Assembly: GCA_017404505.1 (NCBI GenBank)
Contig: JAFRCE010000007.1
Coordinates: 120,390-184,389, forward strand
DNA length: 64,000 nt
Direction of reading: 5' to 3'
Source: Solobacterium sp.
GTDB taxonomy: Bacteria; Bacillota_I; Bacilli_A; Erysipelotrichales; Erysipelotrichaceae
Shown: in pieces, positions 16,108 to 26,900 of the stretch
Layout: every line of letters starts with the position of its first letter
Numbering within the stretch: the stretch's first letter is position 1
Notes under the pieces: generated by a model
The model's input: the letters and a program-made list of their open reading frames with translations, nothing else
Told to the model about the DNA's origin: nothing
Database searches by the model: none
Program-made: the position numbers and the translations under genes

Positions 16108-16181
16108 CGGGATGTAGCGCAGTTTGGTAGCGCACTTGAATGGGGTTCAAGGGGTCGCAAGTTCAAATCTTGTCATCCCGA
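16108..16181 (+). tRNA. tRNA-Pro (anticodon GGG)
   Basis: A 74-nt cloverleaf. The acceptor CGGGATG pairs with CATCCCG, the discriminator is A, and the D-stem is GCGC. The anticodon stem CTTGA/TCAAG encloses the loop ATGGGGT, giving anticodon GGG, and the T-loop is GTTCAAATC. CCA is not encoded. A terminator follows directly. Confidence 0.92.
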
Positions 16182-16185
16182 CTCA

Positions 16186-16218
16186 AGTCTCATTTCTGTG
16201 ATGAAATGGGGCTTTTTT
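16186..16218 (+). terminator. Terminator after tRNA-Pro
   Basis: AGTCTCATTTC pairs with GAAATGGGGCT (two G-U pairs) and is followed by TTTTTT. Confidence 0.75.
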
Positions 16219-16241
16219 GTTTACCTGCCTGAAGATACATT

Positions 16242-17960
16242 TCACTGTATCTCCAGAACATTCCGGTTGTAACTGAGAGCCGCAAGATGGACACGCTCGG
16301 AAGTGCGTACTGTCAGCAGACGGGATAAGGTGTAGGAACGCAAAGAAGTCACGTTGCTGTCGGTATCGGTCAGATCATTGATCTGTCCGTTGTCTTTCGC
16401 AATCAGCCGAACCGTATCACCGATTTCAAGCGTGCATTCGGCAAGAACTGTCTTTCCCGGATTGCCGTCGGAAATCATCATGAACAGTTCTTCAATTATC
16501 AACATCACCATATTTACCGTTCTGTCACTGTATGCATTTTCTTTCAACAGATCACCCACCTCATCTCTTACCTTCACGATTTCCTCAGGCAGAACTATGA
16601 ATTCATACATCTGTTTTTTATTCTTCTGTTCCATCTCCACCAGGAACAGCGGGTAATTCGCAGCTCCGTATTTCTTTTTGATATACCAGACGGAAAACAG
16701 ATAACCAAGCAGCGGAGCAGCTGAAAGGCCGGCAAACATGCCGTAGATGCCGCCGATCATACCGCCGGCCACAGCAAGCGGCAGCGAAGGAAGCAGGTCG
16801 CGCAGTAAGGAATCCAGGATGCCGAGCGGCACTCTTTCCACCAGGATAAAATAGGACGAATCAAGAAACAGCCGGCAGATAAAAAACAGGGTCAGTGACA
16901 GGATCCGCAGTCCCCCTGTGGCATACCGAGCCGTAACCGGATCCAGAATGCCAAGATACAAAACGATGGCCGGAGCCGCCGCCAGGACAAAAAGCGTGGC
17001 GAGCAGACTTTCGGCCCAGAGACTCCACTTCGCCAGTTGCCAGACCTTCCGGACCCCATGAACATTTTCTTCGCCGAGATAGACGCTGATCAGCGGTGTG
17101 ATCGCCTCGCCGATGCCTTCAAACAGGATCTGTCCTTCCTTGAGCAGGCTGATCACCGCGGTCAGGACCAGCATCTCAGAACCGAACTGTCTGATCAAAA
17201 AGAAATTGATGCACATGGTAAATACAGAAATGAACAGATGGGTACTCGCGTCGACCATGCCGTATTTCAGAATTTCCAGGAACTGATCCCATGAAAACGC
17301 AAGACTCGGTTTCAGTGTATTTCCGGGCCGGAAGAAATGAATGCATGAAAGAAGGATCGAAGCCACAAAGCCGATAAAGGAGGCCAGTGCCAGACCTCTC
17401 ACACCCATGCTCCGGCAGAAAAGAATGGAGAGAACCACTTTCAGAAGACCCTGGATCAGGTTGGCAGTCAGGCTGATCGTTTCATCCCCGTCCGCAAACA
17501 GCATGCCGTCCAGCAGTTCGTTGAACGGCAGTACCAATACCGCATATTTCATCCAGCCGAGGTACGCCCGGGCGTTTTCATATACCTGGATGTCCGTCTG
17601 ATAGGATCTCAGATACGCGTCACCGCCCAGCAGGATGCCGGCAAACATCAGAATGCCGATGACGGATATCACGGTCAGACCGACGCCAAAACACTGGTCC
17701 GCTTCCTCTTTCTGGAATTCTCCCATCTTTCTGACATACAGAATGGGCACGCCATAGGAAAAGCCCACCGCAAAAAAACTGGCCAGTGAGTAGATGGGCA
17801 GCACTAGACAGATGCCGGCAACCGCCTCTTCACCGAGAATGATACCGGCAATCAGGGTGTCGAGCATTCCCATGATGGCGGTCAGCACCATCAGCACGGT
17901 TCCGCTGCCGAGCATGGAAATGTATTTTGATGAAATAAAGGACTTCTCAAACTTTTTCAT
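16242..17960 (-). CDS. MATE efflux transporter with fused C-terminal HATPase-like domain
   Basis: A 572-residue protein. Residues 1 to about 445 form a MATE-type carrier with 12 hydrophobic segments (for example IMGMLDTLIAGIILGEEAVAG near residue 28). The usual MATE length is about 450, but here about 120 soluble residues follow. They begin EFIVLPEEIVKVRDEVGDLL and contain VNMVMLIIEELFMMISDG, LIAKDNGQ and SLRSYTLSRLL, an arrangement reminiscent of anti-sigma/SpoIIAB-type GHKL ATPase domains (N-box helix, D-x-G loop, lid). The N-box Asn seems absent, so ATP binding is uncertain. It sits alone beside tRNA-Pro. The fusion might couple transport to a regulatory partner. Confidence 0.8.
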   Translation of the reverse strand: MKKFEKSFISSKYISMLGSGTVLMVLTAIMGMLDTLIAGIILGEEAVAGICLVLPIYSLASFFAVGFSYGVPILYVRKMGEFQKEEADQCFGVGLTVISVIGILMFAGILLGGDAYLRSYQTDIQVYENARAYLGWMKYAVLVLPFNELLDGMLFADGDETISLTANLIQGLLKVVLSILFCRSMGVRGLALASFIGFVASILLSCIHFFRPGNTLKPSLAFSWDQFLEILKYGMVDASTHLFISVFTMCINFFLIRQFGSEMLVLTAVISLLKEGQILFEGIGEAITPLISVYLGEENVHGVRKVWQLAKWSLWAESLLATLFVLAAAPAIVLYLGILDPVTARYATGGLRILSLTLFFICRLFLDSSYFILVERVPLGILDSLLRDLLPSLPLAVAGGMIGGIYGMFAGLSAAPLLGYLFSVWYIKKKYGAANYPLFLVEMEQKNKKQMYEFIVLPEEIVKVRDEVGDLLKENAYSDRTVNMVMLIIEELFMMISDGNPGKTVLAECTLEIGDTVRLIAKDNGQINDLTDTDSNVTSLRSYTLSRLLTVRTSERVHLAALSYNRNVLEIQ

Positions 17961-18095
17961 CCCTCACCCCGGATCAGAGAAAGGCCGTTAATGAAATATG
18001 CTTTCATGTAAGTATTATAACGAATCGGCTGATAATGAAAAAGCGTAGACATTGTCTCCGCCGTATATATGGTCTGCTGACGCAGGGGTTGAGCA

Positions 18096-18139
18096 GAAAA
18101 AACAGATGTCTCCCTGTATATGCATGGAAACACCTGTTT
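18096..18139 (-). terminator. Terminator downstream of small hypothetical gene
   Basis: On the minus strand AAACAGGTGTTTCC pairs with GGAGACATCTGTTT (with mismatches) and is followed by TTT. Confidence 0.55.
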
Positions 18140-18174
18140 CGTAAATACATGATATAGAGCAACGACGCAAATAC

Positions 18175-18438
18175 TCAGCCGACTTTGGCACCGGTGAATG
18201 CCTGTCCGTCAATCAGAACACGCATATACAGTGCCACGCCCCATGGCTGTTTCTGAATCAGCTTTTTGGCATAGCCGGCCGGATCCTTGCCAGCCTCCAC
18301 ACCATCCGCATAGGTAACTTCAAACTGCATTTCGTTTGGCTTGATGTCCTTCAGATATACATATTTCGGATCTTCATTGGCTTCCAGTACTTTTTTAATG
18401 TTATCCTTTTGTAACGCTGAGAAAAAATTGATTTTCAT
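18175..18438 (-). CDS. Small protein of unknown function
   Basis: An 87-residue soluble protein with no recognised domain. The start at 18438 has GAGGAG 8-10 nt upstream; the longer frame crosses the esterase terminator and was rejected. The sequence is mixed alpha/beta-like with many Lys (FFSALQKDNIKKVLEANEDP at the N-terminus, LIQKQPWGVALYMRVLIDG near the end). No signal peptide or metal motif is seen. It is a single gene between two terminators. Confidence 0.6.
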   Translation of the reverse strand: MKINFFSALQKDNIKKVLEANEDPKYVYLKDIKPNEMQFEVTYADGVEAGKDPAGYAKKLIQKQPWGVALYMRVLIDGQAFTGAKVG

Positions 18439-18475
18439 GTTCGTGTCTCCTCTTTTTCTCATTGTAGCACACGAA

Positions 18476-18527
18476 AAAAGGAGCCTCATCTCATTCAGAT
18501 GAAACTCCTCTTTCAGATTGCTTATTC
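18476..18527 (-). terminator. Terminator of lipoprotein esterase; duplicate of rpoC terminator (copy B)
   Basis: GGAG/CTCC-containing hairpin plus T run on the minus strand. Bases 18489-18527 match 20065-20107 with one substitution and one 4-bp gap, including the sequence CTCCTCTTTC(A/G)GATTGCTTATTC outside the hairpin. Confidence 0.75.
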
Positions 18528-18561
18528 TGTATCGGTTCCCAGAAAAGCGTTTTAACAATGA

Positions 18562-19857
18562 TTATTTGACGATTTCAGCAATCCAGTCCCAGGCATTGAG
18601 ATTGTCTTCTGTGCAGACAGAATCGCCGTTTTCGAAGTAGATCCAGCTCCAGTGTCCTGAATACTGATGCTCCGGATCAGAATCATCTACATAACCTACA
18701 ACATGCTCTGTTGTCGCGACATGAAGATTCGCGGCACCGGCATCCTGCAGTCTCTTGATCGTCGGAGCTTCATACAGCGTCGGATCAACGGTTGGGTCGT
18801 CAAGAGAATATACGAAGAACAGATTCAGTTTAGCCAGTTCTTTGATCTGATCATCCGTGATGTATTCATCTTTGTAAGCCTCACAGATCGGGATGTAAGC
18901 ATTGGCAATTTCCGGATGGTTAATGGCCAGGTTCATGGTCATGAAACCGCCGTTGGAGTCACCGGCGATAACAACCTTTGTGCATCCCTTTTCTGTCTTG
19001 TACCAGTTAATGAGTTCAACCAGAGATTCGGTATAAACGGATCCGCCATGCTCGTTGCCCATGGAACCGTCGCCCTTTTCATCAAGCCAGAATGTCGGGC
19101 ACTGCGGCTCAAGAACATAAGCACCGCCGACCTTTGCCTGGAAAGCTTCGTTTGCGAACTGATCAGCACGGTTAGCCAGAGCGATTACGCGCGGATCTGT
19201 CTTTTCAGTTCCGCCTTCACCGGCACCATGGAGCCATACAAATAACGTGTCAGCCTTTTCAGCCGGTTCATAATACAGATAGCCATATTCTGTACCGTCG
19301 GATGTTTTGTATTTGTCTGTCTTCATATGATCGATGGAAGTCGGCTGCTTTGTGATGTCGATTTTTGTGTCAACTTCAAAGGTTGTGACTTTCGTGCCGC
19401 CGGATGTTACTTCTGCGCCATCTGCCAGAGTGATGGTCAGATAGTATGGATCGCACCATGTGTTGTAACCGGTGGCCATTGTGTAAAGGAACGGTGAACC
19501 CTGATCCGGATTGCAGTAAAGATCCAGTGTCAGTGTCTTGCCGTCATCAGAAAGTTTTGCGCCGGTTACTTTACGTTCGAATTCAGCTTCGATGACCGGG
19601 AAGCCTTCCGCTGTCCAGTCGGTAGCCTGTTTTGTTTCTTTGACAACGAAGTCTTCCGCTTTTACGCTGTCCAGTGCGTTATCAAGTGTGACGATCGCCT
19701 GGGTGGTGCCGCAGCCCCAGTCAAATCCGCGGATTTCAACAGTATAAGTACCTTTAACTGTGTCTGATCCGGAACTTGTCTGAGGAGTGGATTGTGTGCA
19801 TGCCGCAAGTGACATTGCCATCATTGCGGAAAGCATAAGTGCAGTAATTTTTTTCAT
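18562..19857 (-). CDS. Alpha/beta-hydrolase (PHB depolymerase-like esterase) lipoprotein
   Basis: A 431-residue exported lipoprotein. The signal ends with lipobox SLAAC (Cys 20), and a Ser/Thr linker follows. An N-terminal beta-sandwich (about 35-165, with FDWGCGTTQA) precedes the hydrolase domain: FVWLHGAGEGG near 225 (oxyanion region), GDSNGGFMTM near 315 (nucleophile Ser), DDPT (Asp) and the terminal HWSWIYF (His). The start was placed at 19857 because GGAGGG lies 10 nt upstream within the longer frame. It is related along its whole length to the non-exported protein at 43.3-44.6 kb. It lies directly downstream of rpoC but behind a terminator. The natural ester is unknown. Confidence 0.87.
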   Translation of the reverse strand: MKKITALMLSAMMAMSLAACTQSTPQTSSGSDTVKGTYTVEIRGFDWGCGTTQAIVTLDNALDSVKAEDFVVKETKQATDWTAEGFPVIEAEFERKVTGAKLSDDGKTLTLDLYCNPDQGSPFLYTMATGYNTWCDPYYLTITLADGAEVTSGGTKVTTFEVDTKIDITKQPTSIDHMKTDKYKTSDGTEYGYLYYEPAEKADTLFVWLHGAGEGGTEKTDPRVIALANRADQFANEAFQAKVGGAYVLEPQCPTFWLDEKGDGSMGNEHGGSVYTESLVELINWYKTEKGCTKVVIAGDSNGGFMTMNLAINHPEIANAYIPICEAYKDEYITDDQIKELAKLNLFFVYSLDDPTVDPTLYEAPTIKRLQDAGAANLHVATTEHVVGYVDDSDPEHQYSGHWSWIYFENGDSVCTEDNLNAWDWIAEIVK

Positions 19858-20051
19858 TTTATGTTTTCCCTCCATAATTCATTCTAGGCATGCATGGATA
19901 CGGCTTTCAAGGTGAATCTTTTTTACATTCAGATGATAGTTTTTTCTGAAAGAATCTCCGTCTGTTTTCAGCATCAAAGTTCTCCGCCACCGGCAAGAAT
20001 GTCTTCCGAAAATAGCGCAGTACCGGCATATACGGGATAGCAATTTCATGC

Positions 20052-20107
20052 AAAAAAAGAGGAATCTCATTCAGATGAATGAAACTCCTCTTTCGGATTG
20101 CTTATTC
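20052..20107 (-). terminator. rpoC terminator (copy A of the duplicated sequence)
   Basis: On the minus strand AAAGAGGA and TCCTCTTT arms, with an inner TTCAT/ATGAA pairing, are followed by TTTTTTT. The duplicated sequence begins inside the last rpoC codons (GAATAAGCAATC). Confidence 0.8.
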
Positions 20108-23100
20108 AGCGAACGGTGCAGTTTCTTCCGTCAGCGGCGCTTCGTCAGCAGCTGCTTCGAATCTGCTTTCGCCATTGCTGAGAACGTCTTCCGGAAGTCT
20201 TGTTGTGGTGGCTTCCTCGAGTTCTCTGGCTCTCGCCTCACGCTGTTCCTTCAGATCGGATGCGAGCTCTTCGATATTGCGGGATGTCTCACGGTCGAAC
20301 TTCCGTCCGGTACCGGCCGGGATCAGTTTACCGATGATGACATTTTCCTTCAGACCTTCGAGCTTATCCTTCTTGCCTCTGACAGCAGCGTCGGTCAGGA
20401 CTCTTGTTGTTTCCTGGAAGGATGCGGCGGACAGGAAGGAATCTGTTTCGACAGCGGACTTGGAAATACCAAGCAGCAGCGGTCCGAACTTGGCCGGTGT
20501 TCTGCCTTCGTCCAGTACTTCGTCGTTGATCTCGTTCATACGGGTCAGTGACAGTGTCTGGCCGGCGGAGAGACCGGAGTCGTTGCCTTCGATGACGATG
20601 ACCTTCTTCAGCATCTGTTTGATCATGACTTCCAGATGCTTGTCGGAGATATCGATAGACTGTGTGGAGTATACCTTCTTAACTTCTTTCAGGATGTATT
20701 CCTGCACAGCTCTGACACCGGCAACTTCCAGCAGTTCTTTCGGCGCGATCTGTCCTTCTGTCAGTTTTTCACCGGCATGGACAGCGCGGCCGACCTTCAT
20801 CCACGGTCTTACGACCTGAGTCAGGTCACACTTGTGCTCGATGGATTCCTTTTCGTTGGTAACCGTAACGATCTGACCGGTGTGGTTGTCATTCTCACGG
20901 ATGTCCGTGATTTCACCGTCGATCTTGGAGATGACAGCGACACCCTTCGGGGTACGTGCTTCAAAGAGTTCTTCGACACGGGGCAGACCCTGTGTGATAT
21001 CACCGGACTGGGTTGCGACACCGCCGGTATGGAAGTTTCTCATGGTCAGCTGAGTACCCGGTTCACCGATCGCCTGGGCAGCCATGATACCGACGGCTTC
21101 GCCAACCTCGACGAGGTTGCCGGTCGCCATGTTACGGCCATAGCACTTGCGGCAGATACCGGTGGAACTTTCACAGGTAAATACGTTACGGATATATGCT
21201 TCTTCGACACCGGCATCGACAACTTTCTTTGCCAGATCGTCCGTCAGATATTCATCGGCTTCAACGATCACTTCACCGGTTTCCGGGTTGCTGATCGCCT
21301 GGGCTGTGTAACGGCCGACGATACGGTCGAAGAAGGATTCGATCAGAGAATCGTTCTTGCGGTCCTTGATCGCGGATACCAGATATCCCTTGTCGGTTCC
21401 GCAGTCATCTTCGTTGATGATGACTTCCTGGGCAACGTCGACCAGACGTCTTGTCAGGTATCCTGATTCAGCTGTCTTCAGAGCGGTATCGGTCAGACCT
21501 TTACGTACACCATGGGTGGAGATAAAGAACTCGGATACGCTCATGCCTTCACGGAAGCAGGAGTAGATCGGAACTTCGATAATGGACGGCTGATATTCTT
21601 TACGGGACTTGGACTGGGTCGGTCTGGCCATCAGACCACGCATGCCGGCGAGCTGTGTGAAGTGGTTCTTGTTACCACGGGCACCGGAGATCGCCATCAT
21701 GTTGATCGGGTTCATACGCGGCAGAGAACTCATCAGTGTATCACCGACGTTGTCCTTGACGTCTGCCCACAGCTGGGAGAACTTGCGTTCCCATTCCTGC
21801 GGAGTCAAGAGACCTCTGTCACGCAGAGCGTTCAGCTGATCAGCCTTCTTGCGGCCTTCGCCGACGATCTCTTCCTTATGCGGAGCGACAGAGATATCGC
21901 TCAGGGCAACGGTCATACCTGCCAGTGTGGAGTACAGGTAACCCATGTCCTTCAGGGCATCCAGAATGTCACTGGTGCCATGTGTCTTGTAACGGTCGAA
22001 GACAGCGGCGATCAGGTTTCCGAGGTCCTTCTTCTTGAATTCGGAAGTAACCGGACGGGCCGCGATCTCTTCTTTGATATTCGCGCCGAGCGGCAGGAAT
22101 TCGGAATCCGGTGTTGCCTTCAGAGTCTCCGGTGTGACTTCGTTCAGATACGGGAAGTCAGCCGGGAAGACGTTATTGAAGATGATCTTGCCAACGGATG
22201 TCAGCAGATACATCTCGTTCTGTTTATCTGTGAAGCCTGTCTTGCGCAGTGTCTTTGCCGGCAGAGCGATACGGCTGTGCAGATGAACGACACCGGTCTG
22301 GTATGCCATGAGAACTTCATTGACATTCTTGAACAGGTGGCCTTCGTTGTCGCCATATCTTCTCCATCTGTCCGCTTCGACCTTTTCGCCGAGGGCTTCC
22401 AGAGCGTCCGCCTTGTTGTAGAATTCCTGGGCTGTTTCTTCCATGTTCAGATAGAAGTTACCAAGCACCAGGTCCTGACCAGGCGTAACGATCGGTTTAC
22501 CATCCTTCGGACCGAGGATGTTGTTGGAACCGAGCATCAGGATCTCTGTCTCGGCTCTTGCCATTTCACTTAACGGCAGATGGACAGCCATCTGGTCACC
22601 GTCGAAGTCAGCGTTGAACGCCGGACATACGAGCGGATGGACACGGATCGCACGGCCTTCTACCAGTCGCGGGAAGAATGCCTGGATACCCAGACGGTGC
22701 AGTGTAGGTGCACGGTTCAGGAAGACCGGGTGGTGTTCGATGACCTGATCGACAACATCCCATACACGGGCATCCTGTCTGGCGATCATCTTTTCCGCCG
22801 TCTTCGGGTTGGAAGCCAGCTGCTGGTTGACCAGTTCGTTGATCACGAACGGCTTGTACAGCTGAATTGCCATTTCTTTCGGCAGTCCGCACTGCCACAT
22901 CTTCAGGTTTGGTCCGATGGCGATAACGGAACGGCCGGAGAAGTCGACACGCTTACCGAGCAGGTTCTGACGGAAGCGGCCCTGCTTACCCTTTAAGGAG
23001 TGAGACAGAGACTTCAGAGCACGGCCGGCAGCGCCGGTGATCGGCTTGGAACGTCTGCCGTTATCGATCAGAGCGTCGACTGCTTCCTGCAGCATACGCT

Positions 23101-23953
23101 TTTCGTTCTGAACGATGATGGCCGGTGTGCCGAGTTCAAGCAGTTTCTTCAGACGGTTGTTTCTGGTAATGACACGACGATAGAGATCGTTCAGGTCACT
23201 GGTTGCGAAACGGCCGCCGTCGAGCTGCAGCATCGGTCGAAGATCCGGCGGAATAACCGGCAGGACAGTCATGACCATCCATTCCGGCTTGTTGTCGGAA
23301 TTACGGAAAGCTTCGACGGTTTCCAGGCGCTTGATCAGTTTCTTGCGCTTGTCGCCGTTGGCTTTCTCGAGTTCTTTCATGATCGCATTGTATTCCGCTT
23401 CAATGTCGACCTGTTCAAGCAGTGTCTTGACGGCTTCGGCACCGGTCTGGGCAACGAAGCTGCCCGGTCCGTAGATGGCATTGTTTTCACGATACTCTCT
23501 TTCGGACAGGATCTGCTTGTACGCGAGTTTGGTATCACCCGGATCGGTAACGATCCAGGAAACGAAGTACACGACTTCTTCCAGGTTTTTCGGCGGGACA
23601 TTCAGCAGCAGAGACATTCTGCTCGGAATGCCGCGCAGATACCAGATATGAGCAACCGGAGCGGCCAGTTCGATATGACCCATTCTCTCACGGCGGACGC
23701 TGGACTTGGTGATTTCGACACCGCAGCGGTCACAGACGACGCCCTGATAGCGGATCTTCTTGTACTTTCCGCAGGCGCATTCCCAGTCCTTGGTCGGACC
23801 GAAAATACGCTCGCAGAACAGACCGTCACGTTCCGGCTTCTGGGAACGGTAGTTGATGGTTTCCGGCTTTTTGACTTCGCCGTAAGACCAGGAACGAATC
23901 TTTTCAGGTGATGCAAGACCGACTTTAATCGCTGTAAAGTTATTGATATTCAT
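20102..23953 (-). CDS. rpoC: DNA-directed RNA polymerase subunit beta'
   Basis: A 1283-residue core enzyme subunit. The N-terminal zinc-binding ribbon has Cys pairs CACGKYKK and CDRCGVE (about 58-80). The active-site [12 protein letters not shown] (about 450) holds the three Mg-binding Asp. [19 protein letters not shown] and the trigger-loop region with [18 protein letters not shown] follow. Length is normal for the Bacillus-type enzyme. It starts 12 nt after the rpoB stop with a GGAGGGTGAGCG ribosome site. Large open frames on the opposite strand are shadows of its codon use. Confidence 0.99.
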   Translation of the reverse strand: MNINNFTAIKVGLASPEKIRSWSYGEVKKPETINYRSQKPERDGLFCERIFGPTKDWECACGKYKKIRYQGVVCDRCGVEITKSSVRRERMGHIELAAPVAHIWYLRGIPSRMSLLLNVPPKNLEEVVYFVSWIVTDPGDTKLAYKQILSEREYRENNAIYGPGSFVAQTGAEAVKTLLEQVDIEAEYNAIMKELEKANGDKRKKLIKRLETVEAFRNSDNKPEWMVMTVLPVIPPDLRPMLQLDGGRFATSDLNDLYRRVITRNNRLKKLLELGTPAIIVQNEKRMLQEAVDALIDNGRRSKPITGAAGRALKSLSHSLKGKQGRFRQNLLGKRVDFSGRSVIAIGPNLKMWQCGLPKEMAIQLYKPFVINELVNQQLASNPKTAEKMIARQDARVWDVVDQVIEHHPVFLNRAPTLHRLGIQAFFPRLVEGRAIRVHPLVCPAFNADFDGDQMAVHLPLSEMARAETEILMLGSNNILGPKDGKPIVTPGQDLVLGNFYLNMEETAQEFYNKADALEALGEKVEADRWRRYGDNEGHLFKNVNEVLMAYQTGVVHLHSRIALPAKTLRKTGFTDKQNEMYLLTSVGKIIFNNVFPADFPYLNEVTPETLKATPDSEFLPLGANIKEEIAARPVTSEFKKKDLGNLIAAVFDRYKTHGTSDILDALKDMGYLYSTLAGMTVALSDISVAPHKEEIVGEGRKKADQLNALRDRGLLTPQEWERKFSQLWADVKDNVGDTLMSSLPRMNPINMMAISGARGNKNHFTQLAGMRGLMARPTQSKSRKEYQPSIIEVPIYSCFREGMSVSEFFISTHGVRKGLTDTALKTAESGYLTRRLVDVAQEVIINEDDCGTDKGYLVSAIKDRKNDSLIESFFDRIVGRYTAQAISNPETGEVIVEADEYLTDDLAKKVVDAGVEEAYIRNVFTCESSTGICRKCYGRNMATGNLVEVGEAVGIMAAQAIGEPGTQLTMRNFHTGGVATQSGDITQGLPRVEELFEARTPKGVAVISKIDGEITDIRENDNHTGQIVTVTNEKESIEHKCDLTQVVRPWMKVGRAVHAGEKLTEGQIAPKELLEVAGVRAVQEYILKEVKKVYSTQSIDISDKHLEVMIKQMLKKVIVIEGNDSGLSAGQTLSLTRMNEINDEVLDEGRTPAKFGPLLLGISKSAVETDSFLSAASFQETTRVLTDAAVRGKKDKLEGLKENVIIGKLIPAGTGRKFDRETSRNIEELASDLKEQREARARELEEATTTRLPEDVLSNGESRFEAAADEAPLTEETAPFAE

Positions 23954-23965
23954 CGCTCACCCTCC

Positions 23966-26900
23966 TTATTCATCCATGCCCATGTCGTCAAAACCGACTT
24001 CGGCAGCTTCCGGAATCTCGTCTTCCAGACCTTCGCGGATCGTCAGGTCACCGGCTGTTTCGGCATCGTTGACGATCGTCTGCTGGCTGAGATCCACATT
24101 CGTTTCTTCTTTCAGTTCTTCCTGTTCCATCTGCTTCAGATCCATTTCGTTGCCATCGTCGTCCATCATGCGGACGTCGATTGCCAGGGCCTGCAGTTCG
24201 TGAACAAGAACGCGGAAGGATTCCGGAATACCCGGCTGCGGCAGATCCTTGCCCTTGACGATGGCTTCGTAGGTCTTGGTACGGCCCATGATGTCATCGG
24301 ACTTGACAGTCAGGATTTCCTGCAGGGTATTGGCGGCACCGTAGGCTTCCAGAGCCCAGACTTCCATTTCACCGAAACGCTGGCCGCCGTTCTGAGCTTT
24401 ACCGCCCAGAGGCTGCTGGGTAACGAGTGAGTACGGACCGGTCGCACGGGCATGAAGCTTATCGTCGACCATGTGGGCCAGCTTGATCATGTACATGACG
24501 CCGACCGCGATCGGTTCGTCATAGACTTCACCGGTCATACCGTCGGTCAGCAGATACTTGTGCTGGGTGCCTGCTTCCTTCATGATGTCATCCAGATCCT
24601 GGTTGGATACGCCGTCGAAGACCGGTGTGGCAAACTTGACACCCAGCTTCTTGGCGGCCATGCCGAGGTGAACTTCCAGAACCTGACCGATATTCATACG
24701 GGAAGGAACGCCGAACGGGTTCAGCATGATATCGATCGGTGTGCCATCGGCCATGTAAGGCATGTCTTCCACCGGGTTGATACGGGAAATGACACCCTTG
24801 TTGCCGTGACGGCCGGCCATCTTGTCACCTTCAGAGATCTTACGTTTCTGAACGACATATACCTTGACAACTTCGTTGACTCCCGGCGGCAGTTCGTGGT
24901 TGTCCTTGCGCTTGAATACACGCACGCTGTGGACAATACCGGCACCGCCGTGCGGAACCTTCAGGGAGTTGTCACGTACTTCTCTGCTCTTCTCGCCGAA
25001 GATGGCAAGCAGCAGTTTTTCTTCCGGAGACACTTCGCTCTGGCCCTTCGGTGTTACCTTACCGACCAGAATGTCGCCTTCTTTGACTTCCGCGCCGACC
25101 ATGACGATACCACGGGCATCGAGGTTGCGGCAGGCGCTTTCCGCGACGTTCGGAATATCTCTTGTGATTTCTTCCGGACCGAGTTTTGTCTCACGGCATT
25201 CGATATCATATTCCTCGATATGGACAGATGTGTAGTAGTCTTCACTCTGCATTCTTTCGGACATGATGATCGCGTCTTCGTAGTTGTAGCCGTGCCATGT
25301 CATGAAGGCGATGGTGACGTTCTGGCCAAGCGCCAGTTCGCCGCTTTCCATAGCCGGACCATCCGCCAGAATATCGCCGCGCTCTACTCTTTCACCATCC
25401 CAGACAATCGGTTTCTGGTTCAGGCAGGTGGAGGCGTTGGATCTTCTGAACTTGGTCAGTTCATAGACATGTTCTCTGCCGTCGTCTTCCGTGACGACGA
25501 CTTTTTCCGCATCGACATATGTGACTGTACCAGGCGCTGTGGCGACACAGGCGGCACCGGAGTCACGGGCGATGACATGTTCCATGCCGGTTCCGACAAA
25601 CGGGCTGTGCGGGTTCAGCAGCGGAACTGCCTGACGCTGCATGTTGGCGCCCATCAGGGCACGGGTGCAGTCGTCGTTTTCAAGGAACGGAACGCAGGCG
25701 GTAGCGACCGATACAATCTGACGCGGGGATACGTCGGCGTAGTCGACGGTATCGCGGTCAGCCATGACGGTTTCACCGGCGATTCGTGAAATGACACGTT
25801 CACCGACCAGTTTGCCGTCCTTGATTTCGTTTGCCTGGGCGATGACGTGATCGTTTTCTTCATCGGCCGGCATGTATTTCACTTCATCGGTGACGACACC
25901 GTCAACAACCTTACGGTACGGTGTTTCGATGAAGCCGTATTCATTGACTCGCGCATAGGTTGTCAGATAGGAGATCAGACCGATGTTCGGACCTTCCGGT
26001 GTTTCGATCGGGCAGATACGGCCATAGTGAGAGTTATGAATGTCACGCACTTCGAAGCCGGCACGCTCACGGGTCAGACCGCCCGGACCGAGCGCGGATA
26101 CACGGCGCTTGTTGGAAAGTTCGGCCAGCGGATTCTGCTGGTCCATGAACTGGGACAGCTGGGAAGAGGAGAAGAATTCCTTGATCGCGGCTGTCAGCGG
26201 ACGGATGTTGGTCAGCTGCTTCGGTGTCAGGGTGGCGATGTCGGCGATCGACATTCTTTCCTTGACGACTCTTTCCATACGGGAGAGACCGATGCGGAAC
26301 TGGTTCTGGATCAGTTCACCGACGGTACGGATACGTCTGTTGCCCAGCATATCGATATCATCGGAGGAACCAATGCCGTCCAGCATCGTCAGTTCATAGT
26401 TATAGAGGGCATACATGTCACTCATCGTGATCGTATGCTTGTCATTGAGCGGATCGATACCGATCAGCTTGACGTCGTATTCACCGTCTTTGATCTTGAT
26501 TTCCTGTACGCAGGAACCAACGACCCAGAGAGTGACATCCTTTGACTTCGTCGCTTCGGAAACGATGGCGTCACGGGCTGCGGCGCTCAGTTTGGCAAGC
26601 GGCTGATCCGGGACATATCTGTCGATCAGATATTCACCGTCTTCGTCACAGAGGTCGGCACCCTTTTCTGTGACACGGCCCAGCGCGAACATACGGGAAC
26701 CGTAGTTCAGAACAGCTGTGACGTTGTCATTGGTCAGAGCGACCGGCTGGGCGATGATGCCGGTGTAGATCTGGATCTCGTCAAATTCCTTGGCGATCGC
26801 CTTGACGTCTTCCGGTGTCAGAACGGTACCGAGTTCAAGTGTCGTGTTCTCGCTGCTGCCGTCAAGATCCTGAGCCAGCACACGGCCGACCAGTGCTCTT

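Noticed and set aside
16090..16166. N-terminal extension of the aldo/keto reductase to 16166
   Set aside because: It would cross tRNA-Pro; the ATG at 15989 has a ribosome site and matches the family N-terminus.
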